A stretch of DNA of 8,371 nt. Origin: Candidatus Margulisiibacteriota bacterium (GTDB taxonomy: Bacteria; Margulisbacteria; Termititenacia; Termititenacales; Termititenacaceae). Positions 1 through 7,441 of the stretch are shown piece after piece. The notes under the pieces are model-generated. The model was not told the origin of the DNA, made no database searches, and worked only from the letters and a program-made list of their open reading frames with translations. Every line of letters begins with the position of its first letter. Position 1 is the stretch's first letter. Location: assembly GCA_031279615.1 (NCBI GenBank), contig JAITIE010000146.1, positions 1-8,371 on the forward strand. The letters run 5' to 3'. The position numbers were made by a program, and so were the translations under genes.

Positions 1-150
1 GCTGTGCATAAGTTAGACTGCATTATAAGTTTGAATTTTAAGCACATTGTAAAAGATAGAACGATAGAGATGACTGAGATTGTGAATTACAGAACAGGGT
101 ATAAAAAAGTTAATATCTACATTCCAGCGGAGGTGATAGACAATGTTTAG
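1..150 (+). CDS. C-terminal part of an open frame (or a 26-codon gene from 70), unknown function
   Basis: Frame 1 is open from the window edge to TAG at 148-150 (49 codons), so this could be the end of a gene that starts outside the window. If it is complete, starts are GTG at 4 or ATG at 70; the latter gives a 26-residue peptide ending YIPAEVIDNV. No convincing ribosome-binding site precedes position 70. The stop overlaps the start of the next gene (ATG at 143) by eight bases, and the strong Shine-Dalgarno of that gene lies inside this frame. Such overlap is typical of co-translated small gene pairs and is the main reason to list it. I do not recognise the peptide. It may be chance, because a 49-codon open frame in A/T-rich sequence is weak evidence. 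Confidence 0.35.
   Translation, partial: AVHKLDCIISLNFKHIVKDRTIEMTEIVNYRTGYKKVNIYIPAEVIDNV
129..137 (+). promoter_or_regulatory. Strong Shine-Dalgarno for the 70-aa gene
   Basis: GGAGGTGAT is a nine-base match to the complement of the 16S rRNA 3' end. It lies five bases before ATG at 143 and fixes that start. It sits inside the upstream open frame, so ribosomes finishing that frame could reload here. Confidence 0.8.
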
Positions 151-355
151 TAAAGAATATTTTGATGATTCGGCGCGGGCAAATGAGCCAAAAGTATTGC
201 AGGAAATCCACTCTATCCGTCTAGCCATACACAATGAAACACAGGGCATGACAACAGAGGAAAAGAGAGCGTATTTCCATGAAGGGACAATAGCCTTTTT
301 TGCAAGACGGGGTTTAACCCCTAACTACGCAAAAATAACCGCCAAAGTAAAGTAG
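143..355 (+). CDS. Small conserved-looking protein, unknown function (70 aa)
   Basis: This is a soluble, mostly helical protein of 70 residues with no signal peptide or membrane segment. The core runs from about residue 16 to 58 and reads as PKVLQEIHSIR, then MTTEEKRAYFHEG, then FFARRGL. This resembles widespread small bacterial proteins of the pattern 'E-hydrophobic-IR...ET..M..EE...Y....G....F..RG', which are often annotated only as hypothetical. I cannot assign a function. Its start is well supported by the Shine-Dalgarno at 129-137. Codon choice (AGA for Arg, ATA for Ile) and A+T richness differ from the genes downstream, which suggests a separate, possibly acquired, origin. The overlap with an upstream small frame recalls toxin-antitoxin and other two-gene accessory modules, but nothing in the sequence proves that. 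Confidence 0.7.
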   Translation: MFSKEYFDDSARANEPKVLQEIHSIRLAIHNETQGMTTEEKRAYFHEGTIAFFARRGLTPNYAKITAKVK

Positions 356-434
356 AGAGTGTAAATCATAGAGCCTAGCGCATTTTAACCGCTCACTCCC
401 GCCACGGCACATCACAGGCTTTGCATCACTCTCT
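354..434 (+). other. Nested inverted repeats after the small gene (possible structured RNA)
   Basis: AGAGAGTG (354-361) pairs with CACTCTCT (427-434). Inside it, AGCCT (372-376) pairs with AGGCT (416-420), extendable by one G-T pair, and AGCG (377-380) pairs with CGCT (390-393). The nesting would fold the 80 bases after the small gene into a branched structure. The outer arm starts at the stop codon (353-355). No T-run follows, so it is not a standard intrinsic terminator. The individual stems are short and could be chance. Confidence 0.3.
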
Positions 435-546
435 TAATGGTCTCCGTAAAACATTTTTGTAATTTTCTTGTCAAAAAACATACATTTTTGTTGTATTGAG
501 GCTCTGTTTTTTGCTGTTTTTGGCTTATTTACACCATTTTTTGCGC
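435..546. other. A/T-rich non-coding stretch upstream of glnN
   Basis: There is no open frame here. ACATTTTTGT occurs twice (451-460 and 482-491), and CAAAAA (472-477) faces TTTTTG (485-490). A possible sigma-70 -35 element, TTGTCA (468-473), is followed 18 bases later by TGTATT (492-497), a four-of-six -10 match. The stretch could hold an upstream promoter or bent, protein-binding DNA. Nothing stronger is visible. Confidence 0.3.
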
Positions 547-575
547 TTGGCACAAAGCCTGTTATATCTTGCATA
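547..575 (+). promoter_or_regulatory. Candidate glnN promoter (sigma-54-like, or overlapping sigma-70)
   Basis: TTGGCAC (547-553) is a perfect -24 element of a sigma-54 promoter (YTGGCAC). At the required spacing the -12 element reads CTGTT instead of TTGCW, so the conserved GC is GT. A start would fall near 574, about 35 bases before the glnN ATG. The same TTGGCA (547-552) also matches a sigma-70 -35 at five of six, with a poor -10 (TGCATA, 570-575) at 17-base spacing. Sigma-54 control of glutamine synthetase is well known in other bacteria, which makes the first reading attractive, but the -12 mismatch is serious. Confidence 0.3.
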
Positions 576-597
576 AAGCTCGTGGTCAAAAAAATTT

Positions 598-604
598 AGG
601 AGGT
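598..604 (+). promoter_or_regulatory. Shine-Dalgarno of glnN
   Basis: AGGAGGT lies four bases before ATG at 609. It supports this start, which adds a short Cys-rich N-terminus to the protein. Confidence 0.8.
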
Positions 605-608
605 AATT

Positions 609-2726
609 ATGGGCTGCTGTGCAAAAAAACCGGATATTACGGAGTTATTCGGCTCCAATGTATTTAACGACAAGGCGATGAAAGAGCGTCTGCCCAAAGA
701 CACTTACAAGGCGTTGAAAAAAGTGCTGGCCGGACAGGCCGAGTTGACGGCGGACGTGGCCGATGTCGTCGCCAACGCCATTAAGGACTGGGCGATCGAA
801 AAAGGCGCGTCGCATTACACGCACTGGTTTCAGCCGCTGACCAATATCACCGCGGAGAAACACGATTCTTTTATTAATCCGACCGAGGACGGCAGTATTA
901 TTATGGAATTTTCCGGCAAACAGCTCATCAAGGGCGAGCCGGACGCTTCGTCTTTTCCCAGCGGCGGCCTGCGCGCGACATTTGAGGCGCGCGGTTACAC
1001 GGCTTGGGATGTTACTTCACCGGTTTTTCTGAAAACCGACGCGGCGGGCGATGTCACGCTGTGCATACCGACGGCGTTTTGCTCCTACACCGGCCACGCG
1101 CTGGACAAAAAAACCCCGCTCCTGCGTTCGATGAACGCCGTGTCCAAGCAGGCTTTGCGCGTGCTGAAAACTTTTGGCAACAAGACCGCGGCTTCCGTGC
1201 TCTCGACAGTCGGCCCCGAGCAGGAGTATTTCCTCGTCGACAAAAAATATTATCTGGAGCGCCTCGATCTCATCATGGCTGGCCGCACTTTATTTGGCGC
1301 GCCGTCGCCCAAAGGCCAGGAGCTGGAAGACCAGTATTTTGGCGCGATCAAAGACCGCGTGTCCGCATTTATGAAAGACCTCGATATCGAGCTGTGGAAA
1401 ATGGGCATTTTGGCCAAGACCAAACACAACGAAGTCGCGCCCAGCCAGTTTGAAATCGCGCCGGTTTTCTCCACGACCAATATCGCCGCCGATCACAATC
1501 AGCTGCTCATGGAGACTATTCAAAAAATCGCCCTGCGTCATGATATGGTTTGCCTGCTGCATGAGAAGCCCTACGCCGGCATCAACGGCAACGGCAAGCA
1601 CAACAACTGGTCGTTGTCTACAGACGACGGACAGAATCTGCTGGAGCCGGGCAAGACACCGGAAGCAAACGAGCAGTTCTTGGCTTTCTGCGCCGCGGTC
1701 ATCAAAGCTGTCGACACGCACGCGGACATCCTGCGCGCGACCTGTGCCACCAGCGGCAATGACCATCGCCTGGGCGCCAATGAAGCGCCGCCCGGCATTA
1801 TCTCGATTTTTTTAGGCGATCTGCTCACAGAAGTTTTATTCGGCATCGCCTCTGGCAAAAAAATAAAAACCGGCGGCAAAGAATTTTTGAAAATCGGCGT
1901 GGACACTTTGCCCGCTCTGCCGCTGGATAATAGCGACCGCAACCGCACCTCGCCTTTTGCTTTCACCGGCAATAAGTTTGAATTTCGCATGGTCGGTTCC
2001 TCAGCGTCGATCTCCGGCCCCAATGTGGCTTTGAACACCATCGTCGCCGAGGCTCTGGACGAGCTGGCCAATCGTCTGGAAAAAGCCAAAGACGTGAACG
2101 CGGAAGTGACCGCTTATGTCAAGGAAGTCATCGAAAAACATGGCCGCGTGATTTTTAATGGCAACGGCTACACCGAGGAATGGCCGCAAGAAGCCGCCAA
2201 GCGGGGACTGCCCAATGTGAAAAATTCGGTCGACGCTTTGAAAGCTTATCTGACGCCCAAGGCGCAAAAATTGTTCGACAAATACGGCGTGTTGAGTAAA
2301 GAGGAGCTGCATTCCCGCTATGAGATTTACATCGAGCAGTACTACAAGCACATCAATATCGAAGCGTTGTGCGCTGTCAAGATGAGCCGGACACTGTATA
2401 TACCGACCGCGCTAAAAGCCGCGGCCAAGGTGGCTGAAGAGACCGCCGCCCTGAAAACCGCCGGCGCGCCCACGGCCGTGGCGGAAAAACTGCTGGCTAA
2501 GATCAGCAAACTGCTGGAAGCCATCGATCAAAAGACCGCGGTTCTCGAAACGGCCGCCGCCAAAGCCAGAGCCGCTGGTGACGCCACGGATCAAGCCACC
2601 ATCGCCCGTGATGAAGTGTTCACGGCTATCGCCGCTCTGCGCGAGGCTGTGGACGCGCTGGAAGTTATTTCACCCGCTTGTGCCTGGCCGGTGCCGACTT
2701 ACGGTGACATGCTTTTTAAATTGTAG
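609..2726 (+). CDS. glnN: Glutamine synthetase type III
   Basis: This cytoplasmic enzyme makes glutamine from glutamate, ammonium and ATP and is the entry point of nitrogen assimilation. Its 705 residues match the usual length of the type III family and far exceed types I and II (about 350-470). Visible signatures are the type III N-terminal block ([39 protein letters not shown]), then the catalytic core: GPEQEYF at 202-208, [10 protein letters not shown] from 273, [12 protein letters not shown] at 324-335, RLGANEAPP from 387 and [10 protein letters not shown] from 445. These carry metal, ATP and glutamate ligands. The Ala/Lys-rich helical tail from about residue 600 and the terminal [11 protein letters not shown] are also typical of the family. 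The N-terminus MGCCAKKP with adjacent cysteines is unusual. No glnB, amtB or regulator is adjacent, so it looks monocistronic; the promoter candidate is at 547-575. Confidence 0.97.
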   Translation: MGCCAKKPDITELFGSNVFNDKAMKERLPKDTYKALKKVLAGQAELTADVADVVANAIKDWAIEKGASHYTHWFQPLTNITAEKHDSFINPTEDGSIIMEFSGKQLIKGEPDASSFPSGGLRATFEARGYTAWDVTSPVFLKTDAAGDVTLCIPTAFCSYTGHALDKKTPLLRSMNAVSKQALRVLKTFGNKTAASVLSTVGPEQEYFLVDKKYYLERLDLIMAGRTLFGAPSPKGQELEDQYFGAIKDRVSAFMKDLDIELWKMGILAKTKHNEVAPSQFEIAPVFSTTNIAADHNQLLMETIQKIALRHDMVCLLHEKPYAGINGNGKHNNWSLSTDDGQNLLEPGKTPEANEQFLAFCAAVIKAVDTHADILRATCATSGNDHRLGANEAPPGIISIFLGDLLTEVLFGIASGKKIKTGGKEFLKIGVDTLPALPLDNSDRNRTSPFAFTGNKFEFRMVGSSASISGPNVALNTIVAEALDELANRLEKAKDVNAEVTAYVKEVIEKHGRVIFNGNGYTEEWPQEAAKRGLPNVKNSVDALKAYLTPKAQKLFDKYGVLSKEELHSRYEIYIEQYYKHINIEALCAVKMSRTLYIPTALKAAAKVAEETAALKTAGAPTAVAEKLLAKISKLLEAIDQKTAVLETAAAKARAAGDATDQATIARDEVFTAIAALREAVDALEVISPACAWPVPTYGDMLFKL

Positions 2727-2744
2727 TCTATGGCAAAATCATTG

Positions 2745-2803
2745 GCTCCCCTCAATAAAGGGGAGCTGGCAAAAATCTGCGCGGCAGGTTTTGGTCTGAG
2801 GGG
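2745..2803. repeat. Composite palindromic unit between convergent genes
   Basis: Two hairpins lie in tandem. GCTCCCCT (2745-2752) pairs perfectly with AGGGGAGC (2759-2766) around a six-base loop. CAAAAATCTGC (2770-2780) then pairs with GCAGGTTTTG (2784-2793) with one bulged A, one G-T pair and a three-base loop. A third segment, TGAGGGG (2797-2803), can pair with CCCCTCA (2748-2754) of the first arm, so the unit can switch or close into one larger fold. This architecture (CTCCCCT, loop, AGGGGAG, variable hairpin, TGAGGGG) resembles dispersed intergenic palindromic repeats known from many bacterial genomes. It sits between the ends of glnN and lnt and may also slow RNA polymerase from both sides, but neither side has a proper T-run. 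Confidence 0.55.
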
Positions 2804-2822
2804 CGCCGGGTAAAGCGAGACA

Positions 2823-4370
2823 TTACCTGCTGTGCCCTTTGGTATAAAGCAGCAGATAAAAATAAAGAAAGAAAAAAACCAGCGCCAGATAAATAAGCAG
2901 CTCGCCAAAATAAGTGTAAACTGTTTTTTCCGTCAGCAAAACCGTCTCCGCAGTTAAAAATTCTTTGGCGTCAATGCCGGACATTTGCAGAATGCGTCCG
3001 CGATTGTCGACGATGGCCGAGCGGCCAGTATTCGCCGACTGCGCGACATAACGGTTGTTTTCCACCGCGCGCAGCACGGCAAAACTCAGGTGCAGATCCA
3101 GCAAAGCGGTGCGGCCAAACCAGGCGTCATTGGTCAGGATCAAAATCAATTTACCGCCGCCGCGGATCTGCTCGCGCAGCTGATACGGAAAAGTCGATTC
3201 AAAACAAACCGCCGCCGCGTAGCCGCTGTTTTGATTATTGTCGAGTTTGCCGGCGCTGTATTCGCTGTCAAAAAAACCGGTGTCCGCCACCAGCCAGTAC
3301 AGCAGCGGCTTGAACGGCAAGTACTCGCCGAACGGCACCAAATATCTTTTGTCGTGCAGGACGGTCAAGCCGCCGTAGCGGTTGAGCAAAACCACGGAAT
3401 TATAATAACGCCCGTCGTCCGCGTCGCCCTGCCGCGGAATGCCGAAAACCAGCGAGAAATCCAGAGCGTCGCGCAGGGCAAACATAAATTCTTTGTTGTG
3501 CAGTAAAAACTCGCCCAAAATCGTCTCCGGCAGGACCAGCAAATCCGTTCTGGCATGCAGGGAAAAATCCCGGATGTCCTCCAAATAACTTTTTTTCAAA
3601 GCTGGCCGAAAAGCTTCGTCGAGCTTGATTTTTTGCGGAATAGCTGGCTGGAAAACTGTAACCAACTTACGGTCGTTGTTCACAGACAGGTAAATATCCT
3701 GCAGAGTCAAAAACAAGCCGCTCAGCCAAAACCCCAAACTCAGCAAAACGAACAGCGCGGCGGAAAGGCTTAGCCAAATTTTTTTCTCCGCTTTGGACGC
3801 CGGCCGGAAACGCGCGGCCAGCGCGCCGCCAAAAACAGTCAAGAAAACCAGAACAAAGGTCAGACCGTAAGGTCCGGCATAGCGCGCCAGCTGCAAAAAT
3901 TCTGGGAACAAATACTGCGAGTAGGCCAAACCGCCGAGCGTGAAACCAAACGCGCCCAGCGAGCGCAGCCAGTCGAAAAATACCCAGGCAAAAGCATAGG
4001 CCAGCAGAGTCCAGATCACGCCGGTGAAATTCTGCGAAACGGCATTGCGCTGGATAAACTTGCCGAGCAGCACCGCCGCGGCAAGGAAAAGCGCTTGCAA
4101 AAAAGCCAGCAGCAGCCAGCCCAAAATTATTAAAAGCAAGGAAGAATATTCCGCCAGCACAATCATATGGCACAGCAGGAGCAGATAAAAAACCAAGCCG
4201 AATAACAGCGCGTAACCCAGCGCGCCGCGATAGGAACGCGCGCGGTAAACCACCCAAAAGAACGGCATTAAACTGACGAAAGCCAGATAAAAAAGTTTAT
4301 ACGGCGGAAAAGCCAGCGCGGTCAGTACCGCGGAAAAAATCACCAGAAAAATATTTAAAACAATCAGCAT
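2823..4370 (-). CDS. lnt: Apolipoprotein N-acyltransferase
   Basis: This inner-membrane enzyme transfers a third acyl chain from phospholipid to the N-terminal cysteine of lipoproteins, the last step of lipoprotein maturation. Its 515 residues are normal for the family. Residues 1 to about 225 hold several hydrophobic segments (for example 52-72, 77-103, 116-134, 168-186, 203-223). A nitrilase-type domain follows, with the Glu-Lys-Cys triad in recognisable motifs: E282 in VLPETILGE, K341 in HDKRYLVPFGEYLP and C389 in AVCFESTFP. E349, NDAWFG (414-419) and ENNRYVAQSANTGRS are also as expected. A final hydrophobic segment spans about 490-510. The ATG overlaps the stop of the lipoprotein gene as TGATG, and AAGGGA (4377-4382) lies six bases upstream, so translation is probably coupled. 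Its place beside a lipoprotein gene fits its role. Confidence 0.95.
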   Translation of the reverse strand: MLIVLNIFLVIFSAVLTALAFPPYKLFYLAFVSLMPFFWVVYRARSYRGALGYALLFGLVFYLLLLCHMIVLAEYSSLLLIILGWLLLAFLQALFLAAAVLLGKFIQRNAVSQNFTGVIWTLLAYAFAWVFFDWLRSLGAFGFTLGGLAYSQYLFPEFLQLARYAGPYGLTFVLVFLTVFGGALAARFRPASKAEKKIWLSLSAALFVLLSLGFWLSGLFLTLQDIYLSVNNDRKLVTVFQPAIPQKIKLDEAFRPALKKSYLEDIRDFSLHARTDLLVLPETILGEFLLHNKEFMFALRDALDFSLVFGIPRQGDADDGRYYNSVVLLNRYGGLTVLHDKRYLVPFGEYLPFKPLLYWLVADTGFFDSEYSAGKLDNNQNSGYAAAVCFESTFPYQLREQIRGGGKLILILTNDAWFGRTALLDLHLSFAVLRAVENNRYVAQSANTGRSAIVDNRGRILQMSGIDAKEFLTAETVLLTEKTVYTYFGELLIYLALVFFFLYFYLLLYTKGHSR

Positions 4371-5134
4371 CAGTATTCCCTTATCTGCACATTGTAATTA
4401 GTTATATTTAACCCCGAGGGAATGCCCGAACGGTCTGAAACTTTATCATCATCGGTTACTTTATTTGCAGAATTTAAACCGACAAATTCCAGACCAATGC
4501 CGTCCATTAAATGCCGCGGAGGATTAGCCGTGTCATAAACTGTCAGCAAAGCAAAATAAAAATCATTGCCGAGAGCAGCCAGAGGAATATTCCAGCGCAA
4601 TTGATTGCCAGCGCGGGAAACCGGCTGGGCTGGCTGTGGTGTAAGCTGTCCCTGATCGGCTGGAGAAAAACCGCCGCCACTGCCATAACGCATTAAAAAT
4701 TGACCGGTATTATTATAGACAAAATACTGCGCCCATTTGGTAAAATACTGCTCATACACCAGGCCGAGCACTTCGTTATAATCCGCCCCGACACTATAAT
4801 TGTAATACTGCGTTAACGCACTGAGATTTTGCGAGGAAATATTGGTGTCGTCCGGTGAAGCAAAATAAGTAAGAGCGCCATCCGTCGCTTCCAGTAAACG
4901 CAGGCCGTCGCCGCCGTTAATATTCTGGGTGGTGATTATCAAGTAATATTTATAGCCGCTGTCCGTCGCCGGTGTTCCTGCAAAAGTAAAAGTAAATTCC
5001 ACTTCGCGGATGTCCACTACATTGCCGGAGCTGTCCGTGATGGTTTTGTCCGTGACAATACGCCCGCAGCCGACCAGCCAGATCAAGAGCATAAAGAGCA
5101 GTGTTATTTTTTTCATCAGACAATTGTACGTCAT
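4370..5134 (-). CDS. Outer-membrane-type lipoprotein of unknown function, between lptD and lnt
   Basis: The 254-residue protein starts with a lipoprotein signal: MKK (residues 7-9), a hydrophobic core and lipobox L20-V-G-C23, so C23 would be lipidated. Residue +2 is Gly, so there is no Asp retention signal of the E. coli type. The mature part is rich in Tyr, Thr, Asn and Gly, with many short beta-like stretches and no transmembrane segment. I do not recognise a family. ATG at 5134 is preferred over the internal ATG at 5116: GGAGGT (5139-5144) lies four bases before 5134, and this ATG forms an ATGA overlap with the lptD stop. Its stop overlaps the lnt start. Tight coupling to lptD makes an LPS-transport or outer-membrane role plausible, for instance as an LptE-like partner, but this is inference from position only. 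Confidence 0.85.
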   Translation of the reverse strand: MTYNCLMKKITLLFMLLIWLVGCGRIVTDKTITDSSGNVVDIREVEFTFTFAGTPATDSGYKYYLIITTQNINGGDGLRLLEATDGALTYFASPDDTNISSQNLSALTQYYNYSVGADYNEVLGLVYEQYFTKWAQYFVYNNTGQFLMRYGSGGGFSPADQGQLTPQPAQPVSRAGNQLRWNIPLAALGNDFYFALLTVYDTANPPRHLMDGIGLEFVGLNSANKVTDDDKVSDRSGIPSGLNITNYNVQIREY

Positions 5135-7434
5135 TCGTACCTCCGTACTTCGGTCGCGCTCAACGTCTCAGAAAACGCGTCAAAACTAAATTCATCATCT
5201 TCATTGCCGGTCAGCTTAAATTCCTGCTCTGGAAAAGCTTTGAGCGTAAAAACCACATACCATTCTTTGCGCAACGGCGTAAAATTATAACGCATATACC
5301 AGCAGTGCAGGTCTTTGCCCAAACCAAAGGTGTCCAGATTGAAATATTCCGTGTAAAAATCGTAAGTATTTTTGACCAAAAAATGCCATTCCGCCAGCCA
5401 AAAATTCCAGAGGCTCCCGTTTTTATAAGGCTGTCCCAAATAAAAATCCAGCTCGCTCGAGGCGGTTTTTAATTTACCGGCATAATCATTCTCCGCAAAA
5501 TTTTTATTGATATCTTTGGTGAAACTCAAACGGCCAGCGCTTTTGCCAAAACGCAGCTGCAGGCCGCCGATCAAATCGCGGTACAAATACGTGTAGCGGC
5601 TCTGGCCGGTGGACAGATTGAATTTAAGCAGGCCGTCTCCCCAGGGGTCGAGACGCAGATTGTAGAGATCGTCATCGTAAAGATTGTTTTCAAAATCCTT
5701 GCCCATAGTCGCCGTCAGTTCGACCAGCGTCCGGTGATACAGGCCGACGGTGTGCCGGCCGCGCCGCGTCAGATACTGCTTGGGGTCGTCGAAAAAAAAC
5801 GGCGAACCGCCCTCGCCCTGCGTGCGCTCGTATTCCAATTTGTTTTTGAAAAACCCCCACCAGTCGGCCAGCAAATACGGCCGGTCGGACAATTGATAAT
5901 GCTGATCCTGCGTGCCGTAAGCGGCTTGATTGTAACTCTCCAGCAGTGTGATTTTGGCCAGCGAGCGCGGCAGCTCAAAAGTTTTGAAAAAATTATAATT
6001 GGCGGTGTATTTGGACGTCTCAAAAAAACGGCGTTTGTTGTAGGCGGAAAAATACTTGGACTCGCGCAGCCAGCCGGAGGTATAGCTGGAGTCCACCGAA
6101 AACCAGGCCGACTCCTCGTCCGCGCCCCAAATATTCTGCCGCGTGGCTTTGACGGTGATCTCCGGCGTTTTTTCCACCCACTCCGCGGAAAGCGCGTCGG
6201 TCGTCACCTGATCATTGTCCAGATCATAATAATATTTAGCCTCGACGGTCATTTTCTCAAAAAACTTTTTTTCCTGCGGTGTCAATTCCAAAGAATGCGC
6301 CAAATCCAGACGCTGTTCGTAAAATTCATCGTTAGTTGTTTTGGCGCGGTAGTATACCGGATTGACGCGGTATTGCCATTCTTCGTTGAGCTGATAAGTT
6401 TCGTCAATATTCAAAGCCTCGTAGCGGTAGCCGTCGCTGCGGCGAAAATCTTTCTGCCAGACGGTTTTATTGGTCTGCGCGCCCAGCGCCGAGCTGGACT
6501 GAAAACTTTGCTGCTCGCGCGCCGCCTGATAGTCCTCGCGAAAAGAATATTCCGCGTTCAAGTGGTCACCGTCATTTTGATAGGCATAGCGCAAAACATC
6601 GGCCAGACTGTCGTCATAACCCTGCGGCAGGAGATAAGTTTTGCGGTAGCGATGCTCCAGATCGAGCTGATTGTCGTCCGCAAAATTCAGGCGCTGCCGC
6701 CAATTTAAGACCAGACTGTCGCGCACTGGCCGGACATCCTGCTCGGCCACTTGATAAAAAGAAAAATAACCGGGCTGGCCGTACTCGTAGCGGTGCCAAA
6801 AACCACTGCCGTTGCCTTTCAGCGACATGGCGTCCCAGTACACGCCGCCTTCGTTATCAGCGTCCAAAAAATACAAAGTTTCCGTTTTGATAAAATTACC
6901 CTCGACAGTATTCGAGCCGATTTTAGGAAAAGTAAAAACCAGCCGGCTTGGCCCCGTGTAAAAAACATAATACGGCGTGTAAAAAAGCGGCAACGGCGAG
7001 AACCAAAAATGCGCGGTCAGATGATAAGCCACGATTTTGTCGTCGGGATAATACAAAAATTCTTTGGCGGCCAGGCGGTAATGCGGCTCCAGCAAATCGC
7101 AGGAAGTTAAGCCGGCCTGCGTGCCGGACCAGCGCTCGGCATTCAAAACACTCGCGCCGTCTTTGAAATTAATATAAAATTTTTGCGCGGCCATGTCCGG
7201 CCGCAGCGCGGCCTGCAGCCCGTAAACCTCGACGCGGCTGCTGCGCGTGTCAATGAAAATCCGGTCAGCCAGCACCTCGCGGCCATCGTAAACCAGACGG
7301 GCATTGCCGGAAGCGCTGATCCGGTCCGCTTGATAGACCAGCTCGTCGCCGCGTATGGTCACCGGCAGTCCCTCCGCAGACCAAAGACTAGCGGCCGCCA
7401 GCCCCAGCAATAATAATGAAAGCTCCCCCCGCAC
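5131..7434 (-). CDS. lptD: LPS-assembly protein LptD-like outer-membrane protein
   Basis: LptD is the outer-membrane barrel that receives LPS from the periplasmic Lpt bridge and inserts it into the outer leaflet. The 767-residue product has a signal peptide (about 1-20, ending near WSAEG) and an LptA/OstA-like jellyroll domain at about 24-110 (VTIRGDELVYQADRISASGNARLVYDG). The LptD-type junction TSCDLLEPHYRLAAKEF follows, then a long Tyr/Trp/Phe- and charge-rich region with alternating strands to the C-terminus, as in a large barrel. There are only two cysteines, C112 after the jellyroll and C711 in DLHCW near the last strands, which could form the interdomain disulfide known for LptD. The start is GTG at 7434; no ATG, GTG or TTG lies upstream before an in-frame TAG at 7465-7467. 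No Shine-Dalgarno precedes it, but an extended -10 does. About 40 residues follow the last clear strand, instead of a terminal aromatic. Confidence 0.88.
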   Translation of the reverse strand: MRGELSLLLLGLAAASLWSAEGLPVTIRGDELVYQADRISASGNARLVYDGREVLADRIFIDTRSSRVEVYGLQAALRPDMAAQKFYINFKDGASVLNAERWSGTQAGLTSCDLLEPHYRLAAKEFLYYPDDKIVAYHLTAHFWFSPLPLFYTPYYVFYTGPSRLVFTFPKIGSNTVEGNFIKTETLYFLDADNEGGVYWDAMSLKGNGSGFWHRYEYGQPGYFSFYQVAEQDVRPVRDSLVLNWRQRLNFADDNQLDLEHRYRKTYLLPQGYDDSLADVLRYAYQNDGDHLNAEYSFREDYQAAREQQSFQSSSALGAQTNKTVWQKDFRRSDGYRYEALNIDETYQLNEEWQYRVNPVYYRAKTTNDEFYEQRLDLAHSLELTPQEKKFFEKMTVEAKYYYDLDNDQVTTDALSAEWVEKTPEITVKATRQNIWGADEESAWFSVDSSYTSGWLRESKYFSAYNKRRFFETSKYTANYNFFKTFELPRSLAKITLLESYNQAAYGTQDQHYQLSDRPYLLADWWGFFKNKLEYERTQGEGGSPFFFDDPKQYLTRRGRHTVGLYHRTLVELTATMGKDFENNLYDDDLYNLRLDPWGDGLLKFNLSTGQSRYTYLYRDLIGGLQLRFGKSAGRLSFTKDINKNFAENDYAGKLKTASSELDFYLGQPYKNGSLWNFWLAEWHFLVKNTYDFYTEYFNLDTFGLGKDLHCWYMRYNFTPLRKEWYVVFTLKAFPEQEFKLTGNEDDEFSFDAFSETLSATEVRRYE
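5139..5144 (-). promoter_or_regulatory. Shine-Dalgarno of the lipoprotein gene
   Basis: GGAGGT on the minus strand lies inside the last codons of lptD, four bases before ATG at 5134. It decides between the two possible starts and implies translational coupling to lptD. Confidence 0.75.
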
Positions 7435-7441
7435 AGCGATA

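Noticed and set aside
24..29. TATAAG as a -10 box for the small genes
   Set aside because: The matching -35 position falls at bases 1-6 and does not fit; the sequence may be coding.
13..249. 78-codon minus-strand frame at the left end
   Set aside because: It overlaps the 70-aa plus-strand gene, which has a near-perfect Shine-Dalgarno; the minus frame has none and looks non-protein-like.
309..321. Palindrome GGGGTTTAACCCC inside the 70-aa gene
   Set aside because: It is perfect but short, lies in coding sequence and is not followed by a T-run; it is probably coincidental.
1290..2089. Minus-strand frames of 158 and 172 codons opposite glnN
   Set aside because: They overlap each other and a clear glutamine synthetase; composition-driven shadows.
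2745..2775. Intrinsic terminator of glnN
   Set aside because: The hairpin is strong, but only TGGCAAAAATC follows on plus, and minus has merely TTTT at a distance; a repeat unit explains the whole stretch better, though partial termination is possible.
2985..3506. 173-codon plus-strand frame opposite lnt
   Set aside because: Shadow of lnt, which has a full catalytic triad in the other strand; no start signal.
5734..6708. 324-codon open frame on the plus strand, antisense to lptD
   Set aside because: It lies wholly opposite a convincing lptD gene, has no ribosome-binding site and its translation shows no recognisable domain; it follows from the codon bias of lptD.
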